Shown one piece after another: positions 11,426-15,934 of a DNA stretch of 15,934 nt (positions are counted from its first letter, which is position 1; each line of letters starts with the position of its first letter). The position numbers were made by a program, and so were the translations under genes. Source of the DNA: W1P20-047 sp045118335 (GTDB lineage: Bacteria > Actinomycetota > Coriobacteriia > Coriobacteriales > Eggerthellaceae); contig JBGUXY010000012.1 in NCBI GenBank assembly GCA_045118335.1, forward strand, positions 1-15,934, in the 5' to 3' direction. The notes under the pieces are model-generated. The model searched no databases and was not told the DNA's origin. It saw only the letters and a list, made by a program, of their open reading frames with translations.

Positions 11426-11796
11426 GCAGGAACAAGTCCAAAGGGACAGGGTTCGAGACGGACGTCGTGAAATACCTCCGCGAGAAGCTGGGGGACGACC
11501 GCATCGAGCGCAGGGCCCTATCGGGGAAGAACGACCGGGGCGACGTGTCGGGGATACACCTGCACGGCCAGAGGGTCGTCATCGAATGCAAGAACAAGCA
11601 GCGCATGTCGCTGTCCGAATGGTGCGACGAGGCCGAGGACGAGCGGACGAATGACGGGGCGGGCTTCGCCTTCGTCGCCCACAAGAGGCGGGGCTGCGGC
11701 GAGAAGCGCATGGGCGAGACATACGTCACCTGCACGCTCGAGACGCTCGCCGCGATCCTCGCCGGCACGAGGGAGCTCCTGGAGGGAGACCGATGA
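11422..11796 (+). CDS. PD-(D/E)XK Holliday-junction-resolvase-like nuclease
   Basis: A 124-residue protein. Typical core: NKSKGTGFETDVVKYLRE (Glu in the first helix), ERRALSGKNDRGDVSGIHLH (Asp of motif II) and RVVIECKNK (E-x-K of motif III). KRMGETYVTCTLE near the end is characteristic of the phage putative PDDEXK resolvase group. It probably resolves branched intermediates made by the annealing protein and replication forks before packaging. The start overlaps the previous stop (ATGA) and its own stop overlaps the next start. Confidence 0.88.
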   Translation: MSRNKSKGTGFETDVVKYLREKLGDDRIERRALSGKNDRGDVSGIHLHGQRVVIECKNKQRMSLSEWCDEAEDERTNDGAGFAFVAHKRRGCGEKRMGETYVTCTLETLAAILAGTRELLEGDR

Positions 11797-11954
11797 TAAC
11801 CAGGCAAGAGAAGGACTACCAGTACTCGAAATTGGCGAACGAGGTCATCGAGTACATGGAGGCTTGCGCGGACAGGCACATAGCGCCGATGAAGCATGAC
11901 GTGAACATATTCAGGACGCGCAAGCTGCAGATAGACAAGAGGAGGCTGAAATGA
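11793..11954 (+). CDS. 53-residue basic protein, unknown
   Basis: ATG 11793 overlaps the resolvase stop, and TGA 11952-11954 overlaps the next ATG. The protein starts MITRQEKDYQYSKLANEVIE and ends with a basic stretch (RTRKLQIDKRRLK). It has no membrane segment; the tail may bind nucleic acid. It is real by operon overlap and GC-biased third positions, but no family is recognised. Confidence 0.65.
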   Translation: MITRQEKDYQYSKLANEVIEYMEACADRHIAPMKHDVNIFRTRKLQIDKRRLK

Positions 11955-12559
11955 AACGGACTTTAACGGCACTAGCATCGATGCTCCTCGCCTGCGGGGT
12001 GTGCGTGGGATTCACGCAAGCAGACGCATCGCAGGGCATCGACAGGGAGACCACATTCGAGGTCTCGCCCAACGACATCACCAACACCGCAGCGATAGAG
12101 CGCATGGACCACGAGAAAGCCAAGCTCCACGCGGCCCAGGCAATCGAGTCGTGGCAACGGATGCTCGACGCGGAGGCTGCAGATGCGCCTGAGAGCGCAG
12201 ACGAGCCTGCGTGGGACGTGGTTTGGTACGAATACGACTACGAACCCGAATACGTCGACTACGGCGATTACAGCGGCTCTGAGACGTACTACCCGACGGA
12301 CGGGCTGACGCCGACGGGCGGCATCAACTACCACGAAGGCCGCCTCGAGACGTACTACTCATCGCAAATCCTGTACCACCAGGACACAGCCGACTGGACG
12401 CTCGACGACGAGGGCTTCTACCGCACCGACGAGGGCCAGTACGTCGTTGCAGCATCCGACATGGAGCAGGGCACCGTGTTCGAGGGCTCGAAGGGCGAGT
12501 GCGTCGTGATGGACACGGGGTGCCCGGATGGCGTGACCGACTATTACGTGGGGTGGTAG
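11951..12559 (+). CDS. Secreted protein with 3D/double-psi-barrel-like C-terminus
   Basis: A 202-residue protein with a signal peptide (MKRTLTALASMLLACGVCVG, likely cut near ADA-S at 26; LLAC at 12-15 could instead be a short lipobox). A Tyr/Glu/Asp-rich middle (YEYDYEPEYVDYGDYSGSE) precedes a conserved C-terminal part: GGINYHEGRLETYYSS, DEGQYVVAASDMEQGT, then VMDTGCPDGVTDYYVGW. The last part resembles 3D/DPBB domains of secreted Gram-positive wall-associated proteins. An exported protein inside a replication operon is out of place functionally; it may modify the cell surface (moron-like) or exclude other phages. Overlaps at both ends show it belongs to the operon. Confidence 0.8.
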   Translation: MKRTLTALASMLLACGVCVGFTQADASQGIDRETTFEVSPNDITNTAAIERMDHEKAKLHAAQAIESWQRMLDAEAADAPESADEPAWDVVWYEYDYEPEYVDYGDYSGSETYYPTDGLTPTGGINYHEGRLETYYSSQILYHQDTADWTLDDEGFYRTDEGQYVVAASDMEQGTVFEGSKGECVVMDTGCPDGVTDYYVGW

Positions 12560-12561
12560 GC

Positions 12562-12759
12562 ATGACGAAATACATAAACACCTGCGACCGATGCGGAAAG
12601 CATTTCAAGGCGAACATGCGAAACCGCATGGTCATGCAGCTCGAAGCTCGACCGCGAATCTGGCACACGGATGCTTTCAGCCGCTACTACTGCGACGAGT
12701 GCGCGAAGCTGGCGAAAAAGGCGCTGCTTGCGTTCGAGTACGAAGGTGGTCAGCGATGA
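12562..12759 (+). CDS. Small zinc-finger protein, 65 residues
   Basis: MTKYINTCDRCGKHFKANMR opens with CxxCGKxF, and YYCDECAKLAKKALL supplies the second CxxC, so one structural zinc is expected. ATG 12562 is the only good start, a few bases after the previous stop, with GGGGTGGTAGG upstream. Small treble-clef proteins of this kind are frequent in phage early regions; the partner is unknown. Its stop overlaps the next start (ATGA). Confidence 0.75.
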   Translation: MTKYINTCDRCGKHFKANMRNRMVMQLEARPRIWHTDAFSRYYCDECAKLAKKALLAFEYEGGQR

Positions 12760-12869
12760 AGCGGCAGGCTACGCCTTGGGCGCTGTTCGTGCTGCCCGTG
12801 CTCGTTATCGCGTTCGCGGGTTGGTGCGTCGTGCGGGTTGGTAGCGGTGAGTGGACGGAGGTGCGCTAG
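12756..12869 (+). CDS. 37-residue one-span membrane peptide
   Basis: The frame from ATG 12756 reads MKRQATPWALFVLPVLVIAF, then AGWCVVRVGSGEWTEVR and TAG. A basic N-terminus and one hydrophobic span give an N-in membrane peptide. It overlaps the preceding stop by four bases and its last base is the first base of the next gene's GTG. It is too short for a family call; coupling to both neighbours is the main support. Confidence 0.55.
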   Translation: MKRQATPWALFVLPVLVIAFAGWCVVRVGSGEWTEVR

Positions 12870-13693
12870 TGGCAAACAAATTGAGAATCAATACGCAGTT
12901 ATCTTTCGCTGATGACAGCGAGGAATACAAAGAGTTCGTTGACAAGTTCAAGCCGAAGAAAACGACCGACGATTGTTACACGCCACCTGAGATTTACGAC
13001 GTTATTCTTGACTACGTTGTGGAGCGTTACGGTATCGACCGCGAAAACGTGATGCGTCCGTTTTACCCAGGCGGCGATTATGAGCGCGAAGAGTACACCG
13101 ACGAATGCACAATCGTAGACAATCCTCCGTTTTCGCTGCTTTCGCAAATCATCGATTTCTACATGACGAACGGCATTAGGTTCTTTTTGTTCGCGCCGAC
13201 GTTAACCTGTTTAAGTTCACGCAAGCACCTGATGAACACCAACCACATCGTGTGCCACACGAGCATCACATACGAGAACGGCGCGAAGGTGAATACGTCG
13301 TTTATCACGAACCTTGACACCGATGGAACCGTTATCGAGAGCAACCCAGAGTTGGCGAACTTGATAAACGCCAAAGACAGGGAGCTGCAAAAAGAAACGG
13401 TGAAAACGGTTGGCAATTACGTCTACCCAGACGAAGTGCTCACAGCCGCAAAGGTGAATTGGTTCTCTGCTCATAACACGCCATTCAAGGTGAACAAGTG
13501 CGATTGCATCCCGATAGCGAAACTCGACGCGATGGGCAAGAAGGGCATTTTCGGAGGTGGCCTCCTATTGAGCGACCGCGCTGCGGCTGAACGCGCTGCG
13601 GCTGAACGCGCTGCGGCTACGAAATGGCAATTGAGCGAACGCGAGAAAAAAATGGTTGATATGTTAAGCGAAATGAGTGAGCGCGAATGCTAA
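12869..13693 (+). CDS. Putative phage N6-adenine DNA methyltransferase
   Basis: A 274-residue protein. GTG 12869 is chosen because it overlaps the previous TAG (TAGTG) and has GGAGGTG nine bases upstream. The motif DDCYTPPEIYD (about 34-44) and VDNPPFS (83-89, catalytic DNPPF) are those of amino-methyltransferases. The AdoMet loop would be VMRPFYPGGDYE (about 61-72), an unusual form without the normal PFxGxG. The family is known from Gram-positive phages, sometimes under other names. Near the C-terminus a tandem 15-bp repeat gives RAAAE-RAAAE-RAAAT. Codons here are less GC-biased than upstream. It may protect phage DNA against host restriction; activity is not certain. Confidence 0.75.
   Translation: MANKLRINTQLSFADDSEEYKEFVDKFKPKKTTDDCYTPPEIYDVILDYVVERYGIDRENVMRPFYPGGDYEREEYTDECTIVDNPPFSLLSQIIDFYMTNGIRFFLFAPTLTCLSSRKHLMNTNHIVCHTSITYENGAKVNTSFITNLDTDGTVIESNPELANLINAKDRELQKETVKTVGNYVYPDEVLTAAKVNWFSAHNTPFKVNKCDCIPIAKLDAMGKKGIFGGGLLLSDRAAAERAAAERAAATKWQLSEREKKMVDMLSEMSEREC
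13577..13618 (+). repeat. 15-bp tandem repeat, 2.8 copies, in the methyltransferase gene
   Basis: Unit CGCGCTGCGGCTGAA at 13577-13591 and 13592-13606, with 12 of 15 bases again at 13607-13618. It is in frame, encoding an Ala-rich RAAAE helix repeat; copy-number change would keep the frame. Confidence 0.95.
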
Positions 13694-13983
13694 TCCAAAA
13701 CAATCTAGGCGAATTCATCGACAACTACGACCCATACGAAACCGACCGAAAGAAAATCTACGCGAACTGCCACGTGGACACGAAGCACCCGCCGAGCATG
13801 TACGAGCCGCGAGAGCGAAAGCCAGCGGGTGTTGTCAAGACGTGCGCGTACCGCAAGTGCGGACGGAAATTCCGCACGTTCAACGTGAAGCAGATGTACT
13901 GCTCGATTCGGTGCAAGGAACGTGAGAGCTATTACCGAAAGCGAGACAGAAAGCGAAAGGCGGCAGATGATGAGCTGGCATGA
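13687..13983 (+). CDS. Zinc-binding basic protein, 98 residues
   Basis: MLIQNNLGEFIDNYDPYETD leads to KTCAYRKCGRKFRTFNVKQM followed by YCSIRCKERESYYRKRDRKRK. The C-(x4)-C...F...N.KQ.YCS..C pattern is a common phage zinc finger, with a strongly basic tail likely to bind DNA or RNA. ATG 13687 overlaps the end of the methyltransferase gene. It may assist the methyltransferase or act as an early regulator. Confidence 0.78.
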   Translation: MLIQNNLGEFIDNYDPYETDRKKIYANCHVDTKHPPSMYEPRERKPAGVVKTCAYRKCGRKFRTFNVKQMYCSIRCKERESYYRKRDRKRKAADDELA

Positions 13984-14287
13984 ACCGGACAGCCGCTACC
14001 ACGTTCCAATCAAGCGGCGCGAAGTGGATATCTACTTCACTGACGGCACGCACGTCACGGACGTTCTCAACATGATCCTGCAAGACGGCACGGAGCGCGA
14101 GATTGACCACGTGGAGATTGACGGTGAGACGCTATCGAAAGAGCGGACGTGCGAGGTGGTCAGCAGCCGATTCGACGAGATGATGGGCGAATGGTGCATC
14201 GAGCTGTCCTGCGGCCATTGCGTGTGGGACAGGACGGAGCCGCCGAACTATTGCCCTAATTGCGGCGCGAAGGTGGCAAATGGATAG
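13967..14287 (+). CDS. Zinc-ribbon protein, 106 residues
   Basis: Start MMSWHEPDSRYHVPIKRREV; ATG 13967 and ATG 13970 are both possible, after AAAGGCGGC, and lie inside the end of the previous gene. A beta-rich N-terminal part (VDIYFTDGTHVTDVLNMILQ) is followed by CGHCVWDRTEPPNYCPNCGA, a complete zinc ribbon. The type is known from phages as short proteins of unknown role. Stop overlaps the next start. Confidence 0.78.
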   Translation: MMSWHEPDSRYHVPIKRREVDIYFTDGTHVTDVLNMILQDGTEREIDHVEIDGETLSKERTCEVVSSRFDEMMGEWCIELSCGHCVWDRTEPPNYCPNCGAKVANG

Positions 14288-14462
14288 CGCCTACGACATC
14301 TACATCGCCGCCGACGTTGACAACCTGAAAGCGGCTTACGCGCAACTGTGGCGTGATTACAAGTACGTCGTGCGCGAGAACGACTTGCTCCAAAAGGAGC
14401 TTGAGCGTTCGAGGGCGCGGCGTGCTTATCACGAGAAAGACTACACATGGATGACGGATTAA
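14280..14462 (+). CDS. 60-residue coiled-coil protein
   Basis: MDSAYDIYIAADVDNLKAAY continues to RENDLLQKELERSRARRAYHE, a short charged coiled coil. ATG 14280 overlaps the previous gene by eight bases. No family is recognised. It ends 12 bases before the next start, with AAAGGAGGTG between. Confidence 0.65.
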   Translation: MDSAYDIYIAADVDNLKAAYAQLWRDYKYVVRENDLLQKELERSRARRAYHEKDYTWMTD

Positions 14463-14474
14463 AGGAGGTGCGCG

Positions 14475-15131
14475 ATGACTAGCGCGATGAAATACCTTGA
14501 CATGGTCGAGAACGGTAAGGCGATGTTGGCGATTATCGAGGAAGCCGATTCGTCTGGCTTTGAAATCCTTGGCACGGATGGCAGGAACGTGAAGGTAAAG
14601 GCGGGATGCCTGCCAGTAGAAATCTCATGGGAGATGTGCTCGTGCCACGGGGGGCGGATATGGCTCAACCAGGAGAACACGAACATCCACATCGAGCTTT
14701 CGAGCGACGAGTACGACACCGAGAAGGGCATCGACTCGCCAGAGACGGAGCTTGCATGGCGCATAGAGCACGAGTTGTCGGATGCCGTGCGGCATTTCAG
14801 GGAGTTCGTGCACGTGGTGGATACCGTAGGCAATTACGGCAACCCGGAGAGGAAGGAGCGCCATTACTTCGACAGCATCGAGAAGGCGGCACGCTTCATC
14901 TTCGAGGAAGGCGGTCATGACCTGCTCAGCACGGAGGAAGTCAACCATGCGTACCCGAACAAGGACGTCAGGTTGCTGGTCAGCTACGACGGCGATTCGC
15001 GGGAGATCGATGGCAAGGCACGGCGAATCAGGTTCAAGTGCGAGAAATTGAAGCGCCATAAAGGCAGCGATTTTGAGGTCGATTACGAGTACACGCATGA
15101 ATACTGGGTCTACAGGAAGGGGTTGCGATGA
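14475..15131 (+). CDS. 218-residue soluble protein, unknown
   Basis: Start MTSAMKYLDMVENGKAMLAI with an excellent ribosome site (AAAGGAGGTG). It mixes beta stretches (FEILGTDGRNVKVKAGCLPV; VRLLVSYDGDSREI) with helices (HELSDAVRHFREFVHVVDTV). No membrane segment, catalytic triad or zinc motif is evident and I do not recognise the family. It begins a group of genes tied by ATGA overlaps: its stop overlaps ATG 15128. Real by length, ribosome site and codon bias. Confidence 0.8.
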   Translation: MTSAMKYLDMVENGKAMLAIIEEADSSGFEILGTDGRNVKVKAGCLPVEISWEMCSCHGGRIWLNQENTNIHIELSSDEYDTEKGIDSPETELAWRIEHELSDAVRHFREFVHVVDTVGNYGNPERKERHYFDSIEKAARFIFEEGGHDLLSTEEVNHAYPNKDVRLLVSYDGDSREIDGKARRIRFKCEKLKRHKGSDFEVDYEYTHEYWVYRKGLR

Positions 15132-15343
15132 CCGACAACGCAAACGACCGTCTATACACATGGCACTACCTCTGCGACACGTGCAAGTATGCAGACGGTG
15201 ACGGTGCGGGGCATTTCATGTGCCTGGACTACGCGCCGCCAGAGTATGGCGGGGAGTGCTTCGGGCCGATTGGCGACAAGCTGCCGATACCCGATTACAA
15301 GCAGCCGCACGAGCTGTGCCTGAGCTGGAAGGAGCGGAGATGA
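15128..15343 (+). CDS. Small Cys-rich protein with MTDN leader (1 of 4)
   Basis: A 71-residue protein, MTDNANDRLYTWHYLCDTCK onwards, with Cys pairs CDTC, HFMCLDY and ECFG, then ELCLSWKERR. Four or more Cys suggest a bound zinc or iron. The first eight residues (MTDNANDR) are shared with the next gene, which also has CDTC-like and CxxW-like ends, so the two are probably paralogues. ATGA overlaps on both sides. Confidence 0.72.
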   Translation: MTDNANDRLYTWHYLCDTCKYADGDGAGHFMCLDYAPPEYGGECFGPIGDKLPIPDYKQPHELCLSWKERR

Positions 15344-15495
15344 CCGACAACGCGAACGACCGCACATGCGAGACGTGCGACTACTGTGTGTACTTGGGCG
15401 AGGGAGATTTCGCCTGCGATGAGCGTGATTATGAGCACGTCATCGAGGATTGGGTGCCGCTGCGCCTGCCTTGCGAGAAGTGGACGGAGGGATGA
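15340..15495 (+). CDS. Small Cys-rich protein with MTDN leader (2 of 4)
   Basis: A 51-residue protein: MTDNANDRTCETCDYCVYLG, then DFACDERDYEHVIED and LPCEKWTEG. The Cys spacing (CxxC, C, C-x2-W end) parallels the previous gene, consistent with a tandem duplication that diverged. ATG 15340 overlaps the previous stop, with GGAGCGGAG upstream. Confidence 0.7.
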   Translation: MTDNANDRTCETCDYCVYLGEGDFACDERDYEHVIEDWVPLRLPCEKWTEG

Positions 15496-15496
15496 G

Positions 15497-15742
15497 ATGA
15501 CCGACAACCGAACGACCGAAACGCCGATACCCAACAGGCTCGCAACGGTGCCGCCGAGCCTTTACGAGCGCATCGAGGACGTTCTCGCGAACCATGGAAA
15601 CTACAACCAGGTCGTTCAGATCAAGCGGCTCAAGAAGTGCGTCGGCATAGCGTACCGATACGGCTACGTGGACGGATACCGCGACGGCCATACGGACGCT
15701 GAGAACGGCCACGATGAACGAGTGAGAGCGACGGTGAGCTAG
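15497..15742 (+). CDS. 81-residue protein with MTDN leader (3 of 4)
   Basis: MTDNRTTETPIPNRLATVPP, then SLYERIEDVLANHGNYNQVV and a Tyr/Gly-rich end (YRYGYVDGYRDGHTDAENGH). ATG 15497 follows GGAGGGATGAG. Its opening codons match the neighbouring genes, but its body does not resemble theirs. Function unknown. Confidence 0.68.
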   Translation: MTDNRTTETPIPNRLATVPPSLYERIEDVLANHGNYNQVVQIKRLKKCVGIAYRYGYVDGYRDGHTDAENGHDERVRATVS

Positions 15743-15934
15743 ATGACCGACAACCGAACGACAACGACCGAGCTGCTGTGCAAGCTGCTCGAAGAACGCG
15801 GCATCGAGTGGAAAGAAGGCGATGCAGCTTACGAAATCGAATGGAGCACGCCTGATGGACGGCATTGCTCCGCGATGTATTGGAAGCCGACGTTCACCGT
15901 GCTCGTGAGCGGATGCACTCCCGAGCAGGCCATA
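15743..15934 (+). CDS. Small phage protein with MTDN leader (4 of 4), 3' truncated by the window
   Basis: Starting MTDNRTTTTELLCKLLEERG, then IEWKEGDAAYEIEWSTPDGR; it runs off the window after TPEQAI. The pattern 'LLCxLLxERGIEW ... TPEQAI' is that of a small protein widespread in phages of actinobacteria and relatives, with no known function to me. ATG 15743 directly follows the previous TAG. The complete gene is probably only about 15-30 codons longer. Confidence 0.7.
   Translation, partial: MTDNRTTTTELLCKLLEERGIEWKEGDAAYEIEWSTPDGRHCSAMYWKPTFTVLVSGCTPEQAI

Noticed and set aside
13577..13618. CRISPR-like array
   Set aside because: The repeats are contiguous 15-mers with no spacers and are in frame in a coding gene.

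Overview
The window looks like part of a temperate phage of a high-GC Gram-positive host, probably a gut Coriobacteriia-type actinobacterium. Support for this is the GC-rich codon use, strong AGGAGG-type ribosome sites, many ATGA gene overlaps, and the mix of phage families. The host is an inference. The phage assignment is firm: holin, ChW-repeat endolysin, tyrosine integrase with an attachment site, divergent repressor/Cro pair, Rad52-type annealing protein, SSB and PD-(D/E)XK resolvase.

Region 1 (1-1961) is a diversity-generating retroelement (DGR) in the same order as Bordetella phage BPP-1: variable target gene, avd, template repeat (TR), reverse transcriptase. Only the last codons of the target gene (GLAPSGCI-stop) are inside the window. 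They match the 3' end of an Asn(AAY)-rich TR at about 574-695. A GC-rich hairpin follows the target gene and another lies in the TR-RT spacer. The DGR presumably diversifies a receptor-binding or tail-tip protein. Region 2 (2063-3710) is the lysis module: a membrane/coiled-coil protein, a two-helix holin, an NlpC/P60-like endolysin with three ChW repeats, and a 26-residue membrane peptide. It ends in a hairpin cluster and a strong terminator (3861-3893).

Region 3 (3894-5221) holds an attP-like site and, on the minus strand, the integrase gene. The core carries the 3' end of a tRNA or tmRNA gene and is flanked by 22-nt direct repeats that look like integrase arm sites. Because lysis genes and integrase lie on the two sides of one attachment site, the sequence represents the circular (excised, replicating or virion-derived) form or a tandem junction, not a simple integrated prophage end. 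Region 4 (5316-6060) is the lysogeny switch, with a TGTGA-N5-TCACA operator over the rightward promoter. Region 5 (6061-6965) is mostly non-coding apart from two small genes; it holds a large palindrome and a repeated TTGACAACTGCATAG-type element.

Region 6 (6966-15934) is the rightward early operon: excisionase-like protein, small proteins, Rad52-type annealing protein, HNH homing-type endonuclease, SSB, a DUF6291-like replication protein with a possible internal origin, HNH-like zinc protein, resolvase, a secreted 3D-like protein, zinc-ribbon proteins, a putative adenine methyltransferase, and four consecutive small genes that share the same first codons (MTDN). No terminase, capsid or tail genes fall in the window apart from the fragment of the DGR target.
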